Shown here piece after piece: positions 36,960 to 45,795 of a stretch of DNA of 64,000 nt (positions within the stretch are counted from its first letter, which is position 1; each line of letters starts with the position of its first letter). A model generated the notes under the pieces. The model had not been told where the DNA came from. It saw only the letters and a program-made list of their open reading frames with translations, and searched no databases. The stretch is from contig JAIUPA010000003.1 of NCBI GenBank assembly GCA_020161665.1, forward strand, positions 1 to 64,000. The letters are read 5' to 3'. The stretch comes from Pseudomonadota bacterium. Lineage in GTDB: Bacteria; Pseudomonadota; Alphaproteobacteria; Rhizobiales; Rhizobiaceae. Position numbers and translations under genes: made by a program.

Positions 36960-37370
36960 TCAGAGCGGGTCGCCAGCCGGAACAGAGCCGGTCAGCACAC
37001 CATAATCAATCGCCGGAGCTTCCGGCAGGATGAAGGGCGAGATCTGCGAACGGGCCGCGGCAAGCGCCTGCTCAACGTCAAGCGAGGTCAGCATCAGCTG
37101 ATCGAGCGGCATGACCTGATCACGGTCCGCGCGCCAGGACGCCTTGATGGCAATCGAACGACCGTCAATGCAATGGCCGAAAGCGGCGCAAAAACGATCG
37201 GAAGCCTTGGTGGACGCCGTTTCCGGCACGCTGACGGTGCCTGCGGAAAATGCGGAAGACTGGAGAAGGCCACGGGCCAGACCGCCCGGACCGAATGCAT
37301 GGGCAGGAACGGCACCGGCAAGCGAAGCCGCAATGAGACCGACTGCAACAGCAAGAACCTTGGTACGCAT
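36960..37370 (-). CDS. Small secreted protein of unknown function
   Basis: A 136-residue exported protein. MRTKVLAVAVGLIAASLAGA forms a signal peptide cleaved after AHA. The mature part has a Cys pair (FCAAFGHC) and no family I recognise. ATG 37370 is chosen over an upstream in-frame ATG because the signal peptide begins there. Confidence 0.7.
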   Translation of the reverse strand: MRTKVLAVAVGLIAASLAGAVPAHAFGPGGLARGLLQSSAFSAGTVSVPETASTKASDRFCAAFGHCIDGRSIAIKASWRADRDQVMPLDQLMLTSLDVEQALAAARSQISPFILPEAPAIDYGVLTGSVPAGDPL

Positions 37371-37391
37371 GACTTTAACCCCGTTTATTCC

Positions 37392-37415
37392 GGACGGTAC
37401 TTCCGTCCTCTTTTT
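37392..37415 (+). terminator. Terminator-like hairpin without an obvious upstream gene
   Basis: GGACGG and CCGTCC pair around TACTT and are followed by TCTTTTT on the plus strand. The nearest plus-strand gene ends 520 bases earlier. The rest of 37371-37695 holds the LysR-type dyad at 37595-37620 and no gene. Confidence 0.5.
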
Positions 37416-37594
37416 ATCGTTCCGGTTCATTCCGGTGTCTGGACTGCTTCATGCGAGAGATTGTTCCCTCTCGTCCTGTGATGCCCAATTGATAGACCCA
37501 AAAACTTTCCAACCCGCCTAAACCGGAAGATACAATTTTATCGAAACCTGATTTTTGTCATCGCACCCCCGGATCGGGTGGCGCTCGCATTTTG

Positions 37595-37625
37595 GCATCA
37601 GCGCGGGCGCAAATTGATGCTTTTC
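37595..37625. promoter_or_regulatory. Dyad operator GCATCA-N14-TGATGC upstream of the creatininase gene
   Basis: GCATCA (37595-37600) and TGATGC (37615-37620) are separated by 14 bases and followed by TTTTC. The same dyad with the same 14-base spacing and the same TGATGCTTTTC right half occurs at 39520-39550. It lies 70 bases before the creatininase ATG. Confidence 0.7.
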
Positions 37626-37695
37626 CGCACTCGCCAAATTGCCTACCCCTTATGGAAACGAGGCCAAGCGCCGGACATTCGGGGAGAGACGCGGC

Positions 37696-38493
37696 ATGAC
37701 CCTGCCCTTTTACTGGAACGAAATGAACGCCAGCGATTTCGCCGGTCTCGACCCGGAATCAACGGTCGCGATCCTGCCCATCGCCTCCACGGAACAGCAC
37801 GGCCCCCACCTGCCAATTGCCACCGATGTGGCGATTGCCAACGGTATGCTGGCCGAATATCGCCGCCAGAAGCCCGCGGATCTGAAGACGCTCGTTCTGC
37901 CCACGCAGGAAATCGGCAAGGCCAATGAACATATCTATGGCCCCGGCACGCTCTCCTTTGGCGCGGAACTGCTCATTCAGGCGTGGACCGCCATCGGTCA
38001 GAAGGTTGCAGAAGCCGGCGTGCGCAAGATGGTCATCGTCAATTCGCATGGCGGCAATCTCGATGTCATGAGCATCGTTGCCCGCGAAATGCGCGTCCGT
38101 TTCCAGATGGCGGTGGTTTCCACCCAGTGGACGCGCTTCGGCTATCCGGAAGGGTTTGTCAGCGAACACGAACAGAAATTCGGCATCCATGGCGGTGATG
38201 TGGAAACATCCCTGATGCTCCACTTCCGCCCCGATCTGGTGCGCATGGAAAAGGCCGAAAACTTCGCCTCCAAGGCTGAAGAGATGAAGGCGCATTCGCG
38301 CTTCCTCGGGCCGCTGCCGCCGCATTCGCTGGCCTGGATTGCCCACGACCTCAACCCGCATGGCGTGGTCGGCGACGCGACGAAGGGCACCGCCGAACGC
38401 GGCGAAATCATTTGCCGTCACCAGATTGCGGGCTTTGTCGAACTGGTGCAGGACCTCGTTGGCTGGCCGCTGTCGAACCTCTATGTGAAATAA
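37696..38493 (+). CDS. Creatininase-family amidohydrolase
   Basis: A 265-residue metal-dependent hydrolase of the creatininase/creatinine amidohydrolase family (PF02633). Metal and active-site motifs are STEQHGPHLPIATDVAIANG near residue 33, NSHGGNLDVM near 115, and GIHGGDVETSLML near 165. Relatives open creatinine, cleave formamidopyrimidines or act in cofactor maturation, so the substrate is open. ATG 37696 is preceded by GGGAGAG. It shares a dyad operator with the ABC/deaminase operon beyond the LysR gene. Confidence 0.88.
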   Translation: MTLPFYWNEMNASDFAGLDPESTVAILPIASTEQHGPHLPIATDVAIANGMLAEYRRQKPADLKTLVLPTQEIGKANEHIYGPGTLSFGAELLIQAWTAIGQKVAEAGVRKMVIVNSHGGNLDVMSIVAREMRVRFQMAVVSTQWTRFGYPEGFVSEHEQKFGIHGGDVETSLMLHFRPDLVRMEKAENFASKAEEMKAHSRFLGPLPPHSLAWIAHDLNPHGVVGDATKGTAERGEIICRHQIAGFVELVQDLVGWPLSNLYVK

Positions 38494-38497
38494 AGGC

Positions 38498-39448
38498 TCA
38501 CCCGTCGCGCCGCTCGCTGGGCGGCACGGCACCGCTCGCCTGCAATTCCTGCACCATGGCCGAGAATTCGGTGAGCAGATATTCCACGAAAAGCGTCGCC
38601 GCTGCATCAAGCGGCGTGCGTGAGCGGGCAAACAGCTTCATGGCCTGATGGCGCACATAAGCGGGCGTGAAAGGCCGGAACACCAGTTCGCCGCGTCGGC
38701 ACTCGGCAATCACGTCAAGCGGGTTCAGCACCGAAATGCCCGCCCCCTGCTTCACCATCTTCTTCATCAGTTCGACGGAGTTGGTTTCAAGCACCGGCTC
38801 CACCGGCAGCGCCATGGGGGCCAGCGCCAGATTGATGGCATTGCGCAGACTGTTGCCGGGATTGGAGAGCACCAGCTTTTCCTGAAGCACCTCCAGCGGA
38901 TCAATGCTGTCGAGCGCCGCCAGCCGATGCCCCACAGGCATCACCACCCCCACCGGAACGTCGAAATTGGCAAGCGTTCGCACGCCCGGCGTTGCCGGAA
39001 TGTTGAAGCCAAGGCCAATATCCGCCTCCCCGGTCAGAACCGGATTGAGCGTGACCGAGCCCGCATCGTTAAGCAGACGAATGCGCACACGCGGATGCGC
39101 CTCCATGAACCGCGCCAGAAGCTCCGGCAATGGCCCGGCAGCAAGCCCGACCGTCGTCACAATGGACACCTTGCCCGCCTGCGGCATCTTCAAACCACGG
39201 ATGCGCGTTTCCAGTTTCTCATAATTCTTGAGCACTTCGCGGATATGCTCGATGCACAGCTCCCCCGCCGCCGTCAGCCTGAGTCCGCGCGGCAGGCGCT
39301 CGAAAATCGGCGCGCCGAACTCTTCTTCCAGCGCCAGAATCTGCCGGTTGACGGCGGAAGAGGCAACATTGAGCCGTGCCGCCGCCTTGCGGATGGAGCC
39401 GCAACGGGCAATTTCGTCAATATATTGTAGCTTGCGCGAGTGAAGCAT
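38498..39448 (-). CDS. LysR-family transcriptional regulator
   Basis: A 316-residue regulator. The N-terminal winged helix-turn-helix is MLHSRKLQYIDEIARCGSIR then KAAARLNVASSAVNRQILAL. The effector domain runs from about residue 90 (GKVSIVTTVGLAAGPLPELL). It is transcribed away from the ABC operon and convergent with the creatininase gene. The dyads at 37595-37620 and 39520-39545 are its likely targets. The inducer is unknown. Confidence 0.92.
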   Translation of the reverse strand: MLHSRKLQYIDEIARCGSIRKAAARLNVASSAVNRQILALEEEFGAPIFERLPRGLRLTAAGELCIEHIREVLKNYEKLETRIRGLKMPQAGKVSIVTTVGLAAGPLPELLARFMEAHPRVRIRLLNDAGSVTLNPVLTGEADIGLGFNIPATPGVRTLANFDVPVGVVMPVGHRLAALDSIDPLEVLQEKLVLSNPGNSLRNAINLALAPMALPVEPVLETNSVELMKKMVKQGAGISVLNPLDVIAECRRGELVFRPFTPAYVRHQAMKLFARSRTPLDAAATLFVEYLLTEFSAMVQELQASGAVPPSERRDG

Positions 39449-39519
39449 GGGCAGAGCCTTGCACATTTTTTGATCAGCCCGCATGATTTGCGGACAAAGA
39501 TGATACCGATGCCGAAAAA

Positions 39520-39550
39520 GCATCATTGCGCACGAATTTTGATGCTTTTC
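39520..39550. promoter_or_regulatory. Dyad operator GCATCA-N14-TGATGC in the LysR/ABC operon divergent promoter
   Basis: GCATCA (39520-39525) and TGATGC (39540-39545) with 14-base spacing, followed by TTTTC, match the element upstream of the creatininase gene. It lies 72 bases from the LysR start and 82 from the binding-protein start. An extra GATGC at 39508-39512 forms a second overlapping dyad. Confidence 0.72.
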
Positions 39551-39631
39551 AAAGCGCAAAGCAACGGGTCAAATGGCCGCCAGGGATAAAAATCTCGCTT
39601 GATCCAAGCTCCAGAATGGGAACCCGTACAC

Positions 39632-40648
39632 ATGAGCAACGCCTTGACTTCCAAGACTTTTCTCGCGGCCTTTGGCCTCCTCGCCACTGGTCTTGCGGCC
39701 CAGCCCGCCGCCGCCCTCGATGAGGTCACCTACGGCACCAACTGGCTGGCCCAGGCCGAACATGGTGGCTTCTACCAGGCTGTGGCCGATGGCACCTACG
39801 AGAAATACGGCCTCAAGGTGAAGGTCATTCAGGGTGGCCCGCAGGCCGCCAACCGTTCGCTGCTGATCGCCGGCAAGGTCGATTTCTACATGGGCAGCCC
39901 GCTCGGCGAATTCGACGCCGTGAAGGAAGGCATTCCGCTGATCGACGTGGCCGCCATCTTCCAGAAGGACCCGCAGATCCTCATGTCCCATCCGGATCAG
40001 GGCGTTGAAAAGTTCGGCGATCTCGCCAAGCTTGAAACCCTGTTCATGGGCAAGGACGGTTACACCACCTATTTCGAGTGGATGAAGAAGAACTATCCGG
40101 GCTTCAAGGACGAGCAGTACAAGCCCTACACCTTCAACCCGGCCCCCTTCATTGCCGACAAGAAATCCGGCCAGCAGGGCTATCTGACCTCCGAGCCCTT
40201 CGAAGTGGAAAAGCAGGCTGGCTGGAAGCCGAAGGTCTTCCTACTCGCCGATAACGGCTACAACCCCTATTCCACGATGATCACCGCCAAGACGGATCTG
40301 GTTGAAAAGAACCCGGACCTCGTTCAGCGCTTCGTCGATGCCTCGATCGAGGGCTGGTACAACTACCTCTACGGCGACAACAAGGCCGCCAACGCCTTGA
40401 TCAAGACCGATAACCCGGAAATGACGGATGAGCAGATTGCCTACTCCATCGAGAAGATGAAGGAATACGGCATCCTGATTTCGGGTGAAGCCGAAACCAA
40501 GGGCATTGGCTGCATGACCGACGAACGCGAAAAGAAGTTCTTCGATGACATGGTGGCCATCGGCCTGCACACCGCCGATCTCGACTACAAGAAGTCCTAC
40601 ACGACGAAGTTCGTCTGCAAGGGCCTCGGCATGGCGCTGAAGAAGTAA
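39632..40648 (+). CDS. NMT1/THI5-type ABC transporter substrate-binding protein
   Basis: A 338-residue periplasmic binding protein. The signal peptide (MSNALTSKTFLAAFGLLATG) is cleaved near AAA. The mature fold starts LDEVTYGTNWLAQAEHGGFY, with GLKVKVIQGG and GKVDFYMGSPLGEFDAVKEG as in the NMT1/SsuA-like family that binds pyrimidines, thiamine precursors or sulfonates. The start at 39632 is chosen since the signal peptide begins there. It is the first gene of a six-gene operon and is followed by an mRNA hairpin. Confidence 0.88.
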   Translation: MSNALTSKTFLAAFGLLATGLAAQPAAALDEVTYGTNWLAQAEHGGFYQAVADGTYEKYGLKVKVIQGGPQAANRSLLIAGKVDFYMGSPLGEFDAVKEGIPLIDVAAIFQKDPQILMSHPDQGVEKFGDLAKLETLFMGKDGYTTYFEWMKKNYPGFKDEQYKPYTFNPAPFIADKKSGQQGYLTSEPFEVEKQAGWKPKVFLLADNGYNPYSTMITAKTDLVEKNPDLVQRFVDASIEGWYNYLYGDNKAANALIKTDNPEMTDEQIAYSIEKMKEYGILISGEAETKGIGCMTDEREKKFFDDMVAIGLHTADLDYKKSYTTKFVCKGLGMALKK

Positions 40649-40663
40649 GCGCACGCTTGATCC

Positions 40664-40689
40664 GGCCTCTCCCTTCGCGGGGAGAGGCC
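40664..40689 (+). other. Intercistronic mRNA hairpin after the binding-protein gene
   Basis: A 10-bp perfect stem (GGCCTCTCCC/GGGAGAGGCC) with a 6-base loop lies between the binding-protein and ATPase genes and has no T run. It probably stabilises the upstream message and raises binding-protein output relative to the membrane components. Confidence 0.6.
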
Positions 40690-40730
40690 CCGCAATTGCC
40701 TATTCTCTGCCAACCGGAAACGCCTTCCTG

Positions 40731-41561
40731 ATGACCGAGCAAGCCATAGCTTCCCCTCCCCACGCCTCGCATCCGGGGACCCGACGCCCGCTTGTGGTCA
40801 TGAAATCCGTCTCCAAGGTTTTCTCCTCGGGAACGGTCGCTCTGTCCGATATGTCGCTCACCGTCGAAAGCGGCGAGTTCATCAGCCTTCTCGGCCCCTC
40901 CGGCTGCGGCAAGTCCACCGCCCTTCGCATCATCGCCGGTCTCGGCGACACCACAACCGGCTCGATTGACTGGCCAAGCTCGCGCATCAATTCGCGCGGC
41001 CTGCCGGAAGGCGATATTTCCTTCGTGTTTCAGGAACCGACGCTGATGCCCTGGCAGACGGTGTTCGGCAATGTTCACCTGCCGCTCAAGCTGCGCGGCG
41101 TCTCGAAGGCCGCCGCCCGCGCCGACATCATGACGGCGCTCGAAACGGTGGGCCTCAAGGATTTCGCCGACGCCTACCCGCGTGAACTGTCCGGCGGCAT
41201 GAAGATGCGCGTCTCCATTGCCCGCGCGCTCGTGACCCGTCCGAAGCTGCTGCTGATGGATGAGCCCTTCGCAGCGCTGGACGAAATCACTCGCCAGAAG
41301 CTCAACGACGACGTTTTGAAGCTGTGGCGCGATACCGGCATCACGGTGATTTTCGTCACCCATTCGGTTTTTGAATCGGCCTATCTGTCGAACCGCATCG
41401 TGGTGATGAAGGCGCGTCCCGGACGCGTCCATGCCGACCTGCCGCTGGTCACCAGCCTTGAGCGGGGCGAGCTTTACCGTTCGTCGGAAGAATACCGTCA
41501 GGCCTGCGAACTGGTCTCGAAAACGCTGCTGGACGCCATGGGCGGCGTGGAGGAACATTGA
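40731..41561 (+). CDS. ABC transporter ATP-binding protein (nitrate/sulfonate/taurine type)
   Basis: A 276-residue ATPase with Walker A GPSGCGKST, Q-loop FQEPTLMPW, signature LSGGMKMRVSIARAL, Walker B LLLMDEPFAALDE, and the H-loop histidine in VTHSVFE. It belongs to the SsuB/TauB/ThiZ-like group. The stop overlaps the permease ATG (TGATG). Confidence 0.92.
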   Translation: MTEQAIASPPHASHPGTRRPLVVMKSVSKVFSSGTVALSDMSLTVESGEFISLLGPSGCGKSTALRIIAGLGDTTTGSIDWPSSRINSRGLPEGDISFVFQEPTLMPWQTVFGNVHLPLKLRGVSKAAARADIMTALETVGLKDFADAYPRELSGGMKMRVSIARALVTRPKLLLMDEPFAALDEITRQKLNDDVLKLWRDTGITVIFVTHSVFESAYLSNRIVVMKARPGRVHADLPLVTSLERGELYRSSEEYRQACELVSKTLLDAMGGVEEH

Positions 41562-42400
41562 TGAGCGACGTGACCGCTGAGACCGCCATTCCCGTGCCGC
41601 CGCGTCCGTGGAAATATCGCGATACCGCGCTTCGCATCCTGATCCCGATTGGCGTGGTGATCGGCCTTCTCATTATCTGGCAGGCCATTGTCACCATCAA
41701 CGAAATCCCGCCTTACATCCTGCCCGGCCCGGTGCTTGTCGCCAAGGCGCTGGTGCGCGATTGGGCAACGCTCTTTCCCGCCCTTCTCGTCACCGCACAG
41801 ATCACCTTCATTTCGCTGATGCTGGCACTGGCCGGTGGCGTCGGCTTTGCCGTCTTCCTCGTGCAGTCGCGCTGGATTGAAACGGCCTTCTATCCGATTG
41901 CCGTCATCCTGCAGGTAACGCCGATTGTCGCCATCTCGCCGCTGATCCTGATCTACGCCCCGTCGACGCAAGTAGCGCTTCTCATCTGCGCCTTCCTCGT
42001 TGCCTTCTTCCCGATCCTTTCCAACATGGTGCAGGGCCTGAAGAGCGTCGATCATAACCTCTTGAACCTGTTTGATCTTTACGGCGCCTCGCGCTGGCAG
42101 ACGCTGCTTTACCTGAAGCTGCCCGCCTCGCTGCCCTATTTCATGACAGGGCTTCGCATCGGCGGCGGTCTGGCGCTCATTGCCGCCGTGGTTGCCGAGT
42201 TTGCCGCAGGCTCTGCCGGTGCCGGGTCCGGCCTCGCCTTCCGCTTGCTGGAAGCACAGTTCCGCCTCAACATTCCGCGCCTCTTCGCGGCCCTTCTCAT
42301 GCTCTCGGTGCTGGGCGTGCTGATCTTCATGCTCACCTCCTTCATCGCCTGGCTCAGCCTGCACCGCTGGCACGAGAGCAGCCTGAAACGGGAAAACTGA
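41561..42400 (+). CDS. ABC transporter permease (SsuC/ThiX type)
   Basis: A 279-residue inner-membrane permease with six spans and the cytoplasmic coupling loop DLYGASRWQTLLYLKLPASL. LRIGGGLALIAAVVAEF is typical of the family. It forms a transporter with the preceding two genes, overlaps each neighbour by one base, and its stop TGATG starts the deaminase gene. Confidence 0.92.
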   Translation: MSDVTAETAIPVPPRPWKYRDTALRILIPIGVVIGLLIIWQAIVTINEIPPYILPGPVLVAKALVRDWATLFPALLVTAQITFISLMLALAGGVGFAVFLVQSRWIETAFYPIAVILQVTPIVAISPLILIYAPSTQVALLICAFLVAFFPILSNMVQGLKSVDHNLLNLFDLYGASRWQTLLYLKLPASLPYFMTGLRIGGGLALIAAVVAEFAAGSAGAGSGLAFRLLEAQFRLNIPRLFAALLMLSVLGVLIFMLTSFIAWLSLHRWHESSLKREN

Positions 42401-43716
42401 TGCCTGCCGAATTCATGACACTCCCCAAGGCCCCGCGTTTTGCGCTTCTGAACGCCACCCTGCCGCAGATTGCGGTCAAAGGTTACGCGGCCACCGCCAA
42501 GGAAGGACTGGTGAAGGCCGATCTGGTGATTGCCGATGGCAAGATCGAGGCCATCCTTCCCCCCGGTCACGCCCCGGCAGACATTCCCGCCGCAGACCTG
42601 CGTGACGGCATGGTGTGGCCTACCTTCACCGACATGCACACCCATATCGACAAAGGCCATATCTGGGAGCGTAACCGCAATCCGGATGGCACCTTCATGG
42701 GCGCGCTGGAAACGGTGGGCATGGACCGCACCGCTAACTGGAATGCCGATGATGTACGCACTCGCATGGATTTCTCCCTGCGTTCGGCCTATGCGCATGG
42801 CACCGGCCTGTTGCGCACCCATCTCGATTCCATCGCCCCGCAGCACCGGATTTCCTTCGAAGTTTTTGGTGAAATGCGCGAGCGCTGGCAGGGCCGCGTC
42901 GATCTGCAGGCGGTTGCCCTCTTCAATATGGACCATGTCTATGACACGGCCTATTTCGCCGAACTCGTTGCCACGGTGAAACGCTTTGGCGGCCTGATGG
43001 GCGGCGTGCCGCAAATGTGGCCGGACCTGCATGAACGGCTGGATATCGTCTTCCGTGCCGCCGCCGAAAACGGCCTCGATGTCGATTTCCATGTGGATGA
43101 GACAAAGGACAGAGAAGTCCTCGCCCTGGAGGCGGTGGCCGAAGCGAAGCTGCGAAACGGCTTTGAAGGCACCGTCACCGTCGGCCATTGCTGCTCGCTC
43201 GCCCGTCAGGATGACGATGTCGCCGCCCGCGTCATCGACAAGGTGGCGAAGGCCGACCTGAAGGTCGTTTCACTGCCCATGTGCAACATGTATCTGCAGG
43301 ATCGCACACCCGCCAACACCCCGCGCTGGCGCGGCGTGACCCTCTTCAAGGAACTGACGGCTGCGGGCGTTGATACGGCTGTTTCGTCCGATAACACGCG
43401 CGACCCGTTCTATGCCTATGGCGACCTCGACCCCGTCGAAGTCTTCCGCGAGGCAGTGCGCATTCTCCATCTCGATCACCCGCTCGACACCTCGGCGCGC
43501 ATCGTCACCACGACGCCCGCCGCCATTCTCGGGCGTCCCGAAAAGGGCGTGATCGCCGCGGGCAACCCCGCTGACCTCGTTCTCTTCAGCGCTCGCCGCT
43601 GGAGCGAATTCCTCTCCCGTCCGCAGGCTGACCGCATCGTGATGCGGAATGGCATGGGCATCGACCGCAACCTGCCGGATTATCGTGACCTTGACCCGCT
43701 TTCATCTGGAGCATGA
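42400..43716 (+). CDS. Cytosine-deaminase-like amidohydrolase (CodA type)
   Basis: A 438-residue TIM-barrel metal-dependent hydrolase. Metal ligands are in TDMHTHIDKGHIW, DVDFHVDET and VTVGHCCSLARQDD; the SSDNTRDPFYAYGDLDPVEV stretch resembles the CodA DDVRDPF motif with Asn instead of the second Asp. CodA relatives deaminate cytosine, isoguanine or creatinine (to N-methylhydantoin). Transporter and creatininase-family partners suggest an N-heterocycle substrate. It overlaps the FAD oxidase gene by 4 bases. Confidence 0.87.
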   Translation: MPAEFMTLPKAPRFALLNATLPQIAVKGYAATAKEGLVKADLVIADGKIEAILPPGHAPADIPAADLRDGMVWPTFTDMHTHIDKGHIWERNRNPDGTFMGALETVGMDRTANWNADDVRTRMDFSLRSAYAHGTGLLRTHLDSIAPQHRISFEVFGEMRERWQGRVDLQAVALFNMDHVYDTAYFAELVATVKRFGGLMGGVPQMWPDLHERLDIVFRAAAENGLDVDFHVDETKDREVLALEAVAEAKLRNGFEGTVTVGHCCSLARQDDDVAARVIDKVAKADLKVVSLPMCNMYLQDRTPANTPRWRGVTLFKELTAAGVDTAVSSDNTRDPFYAYGDLDPVEVFREAVRILHLDHPLDTSARIVTTTPAAILGRPEKGVIAAGNPADLVLFSARRWSEFLSRPQADRIVMRNGMGIDRNLPDYRDLDPLSSGA

Positions 43717-45122
43717 CGATGCCCGATTATGATGCCCTGAAAAAAGACCTCGAAGGCCTCACCATTGAAGACAACCCGGCTCTGGTGCGCCAGAAAAGCC
43801 GTGACTTCTACTGGTACTCCCCGGTTCTGAAAGAAGAACTCGACAAGGTGGTCGGGGACCTCGTGGTCACGCCGAAGAACGAGGAAGAAGTGATCCGCGT
43901 TCTGAAAACCGCTTTTGCCCATGGCGTTCCGGTCACCGCACGCGGCGGCGGCACCGGCAATTACGGCCAGTGCATGCCGCTCTCCGGCGGCATCGTGCTC
44001 AACATGCTGGCCATGAACGCCATCAAGGAAATCGCGCCCGGCCGCGTACTCGCCGAAGCCGGTGTGCTGACCGCCGATCTCGACCGCGCCTGCCAGGAGC
44101 ATTCCGGTCAGGAACTGCGCTTCCACCCCTCGACCACGGCGACCGCCACGCTGGGCGGTTTCGTCGCCGGCGGCTCGGGCGGCGTCGGCTCCATCCATTG
44201 GGGCGGCTTGCGCGAACTCGGCAACATCCTGAAGCTCAGGATCGTCACCATGGAAGCCGAACCGCGCGTCATCGAACTGACCGGCTGGGATCTGCAGAAG
44301 GTGAGCCACGCCTATGGCACCAACGGCATCATCACCGAGGTGGAAATGCCGCTCGCCCCGGCCTACGACTGGGTGGATGTGATCGTCGGCTATGACGATT
44401 ACATGGACGCCGTGCGCTATGCCGATAATCTGGCCCAGCGCGATGGTGTTCTCCTGAAAGAACTGGCGGTGATTTCCGCCCCCGCCCCGTTCGATTATTT
44501 CACGCGCCACAAGCCGTTCCTGAAGGAAGGCCAGTCTGTGGTGGTGATGATGGTTGCCCCGCATTCCATGGGGGCCATCGAATCCTTCACGGCGATGCGC
44601 AAGGGCGACATGCGCTTCCGCTCAGACAAGGCCGAGAGCATGAAGGGCATCCCGCATGCCTATGAAATCGCCTGGAACCACACGACGCTGCGCGCCTTGA
44701 AGCTCGACACCAACATCACCTATCTTCAGGTGCAATATTCCGGCCCCAATCATCTCGAAAAGATCGAGACGCTGGAAAAGCTGTGCGGCGACGATCTGAT
44801 CGGCCATCTGGAATTCATCCGCTTTGATGGCACCGTGCAGTGCGTGGGCCTGCCGATGGTGAAATACACCACCACCGAGCGGCTGGACGAACTCATGCGC
44901 ATTCATGAAGATACCGGCTGCCCGATCTTCAATCCGCATCGCTACACGCTGGAAGAAGGCGGCATGAAGCAGACCGATACGGTTCAGCTGGCCTTCAAGC
45001 AGGAGACCGATCCGAAGGGGCTGTTGAACCCCGGCAAGATGATCGCCTGGGAAAACCCGGATTTCGACTTTACGGCAGGCAAGAACTTCCTATTCCCGGG
45101 TCTCGCGGCACTGGAAGGCTGA
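43713..45122 (+). CDS. FAD-linked oxidase (D-lactate/glycolate dehydrogenase-like)
   Basis: A 469-residue flavoprotein. The PCMH FAD-binding part shows VTPKNEEEVIRVLKTAFAHG, VPVTARGGGTGNYGQ and FHPSTTATATLGGFVAGGSG. The C-terminus has the FKQETDPKGLLNPGKMIAWE of the FAD-oxidase C-domain. It probably oxidises a hydroxy acid or ring product downstream of the deaminase. The start overlaps the previous stop as ATGA; a second ATG two codons later is possible. Confidence 0.87.
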   Translation: MTMPDYDALKKDLEGLTIEDNPALVRQKSRDFYWYSPVLKEELDKVVGDLVVTPKNEEEVIRVLKTAFAHGVPVTARGGGTGNYGQCMPLSGGIVLNMLAMNAIKEIAPGRVLAEAGVLTADLDRACQEHSGQELRFHPSTTATATLGGFVAGGSGGVGSIHWGGLRELGNILKLRIVTMEAEPRVIELTGWDLQKVSHAYGTNGIITEVEMPLAPAYDWVDVIVGYDDYMDAVRYADNLAQRDGVLLKELAVISAPAPFDYFTRHKPFLKEGQSVVVMMVAPHSMGAIESFTAMRKGDMRFRSDKAESMKGIPHAYEIAWNHTTLRALKLDTNITYLQVQYSGPNHLEKIETLEKLCGDDLIGHLEFIRFDGTVQCVGLPMVKYTTTERLDELMRIHEDTGCPIFNPHRYTLEEGGMKQTDTVQLAFKQETDPKGLLNPGKMIAWENPDFDFTAGKNFLFPGLAALEG

Positions 45123-45128
45123 GAAGCA

Positions 45129-45710
45129 ATGCGCGTTCTTCTCCTTCACTCCCATCCGGTGGAATCAAGCTTTGGTCGTGCTCTGCACGACCTCACGCTC
45201 GAAAGCCTGCGCAAGGCGGGCCACGAGGTCGATGACTGCAATCTCTATGAGGAAGGCTTCGACCCGGTCATGTCGCGCCATGACCGCATGGTCTATCACG
45301 ACTACCCGGAAAACACGAAGCGGGTCGGCACCTATGTCGAGCGTTTGCAGAAGGCCGAGGCGATTGTCATCGTCACGCCCGTCTGGAACTTTGGTTTCCC
45401 GGCCATCCTCAAGGGCTATTTCGACCGCGTATGGGTGAAGGGCGTGACCTTCGACCTGGAGAACGGCAAGCTGTCCTCCAAAATGACGCACATCAAGAAG
45501 TTCGGCGTCGTCTTCACCTATGGTGCAACCCGCTGGAATGCGTTTCTGGCGGGCAATCCACCGAAGAAGATCGTCACACGCTGGCTGCGCGCCCATTTCG
45601 GCCTCACCACCCCGGCGCTCTTCCTCGCCCACTACGACATGAACAACTGCACGCCCGAAACGCGTCAGCGCTTCATGGACAAGGTGCAGGCGAAGATGGA
45701 AGCCTTTTGA
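45129..45710 (+). CDS. Flavodoxin-like NAD(P)H oxidoreductase (KefF/MdaB type)
   Basis: A 193-residue FMN/FAD-binding reductase. It starts MRVLLLHSHPVESSFGRALH and has the VIVTPVWNFGFPAILKGYFD motif and FTYGATRW. Family members reduce quinones or nitro compounds; in this operon it may regenerate or partner the upstream flavoprotein, which is inference. It starts 6 bases after the oxidase stop and ends the operon before a strong terminator. Confidence 0.87.
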   Translation: MRVLLLHSHPVESSFGRALHDLTLESLRKAGHEVDDCNLYEEGFDPVMSRHDRMVYHDYPENTKRVGTYVERLQKAEAIVIVTPVWNFGFPAILKGYFDRVWVKGVTFDLENGKLSSKMTHIKKFGVVFTYGATRWNAFLAGNPPKKIVTRWLRAHFGLTTPALFLAHYDMNNCTPETRQRFMDKVQAKMEAF

Positions 45711-45722
45711 GGAGGCCCCACA

Positions 45723-45759
45723 AAAAACTCGCCCCTCTAAATAAAAGGGGCGAGTTTTT
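45723..45759. terminator. Strong terminator at the end of the ABC/deaminase operon
   Basis: AAAAACTCGCCCC and GGGGCGAGTTTTT pair around an 11-base loop, with A and T tails, immediately after the operon. It also faces the convergent AT-rich gene and can serve both. Confidence 0.92.
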
Positions 45760-45795
45760 AATTAGCGGATATTACAATCACATCATCCATATTAG

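Noticed and set aside
37030-37360. Open frames on the plus strand opposite the small secreted protein
   Set aside because: Shadow frames of the minus-strand gene, which has a proper signal peptide.
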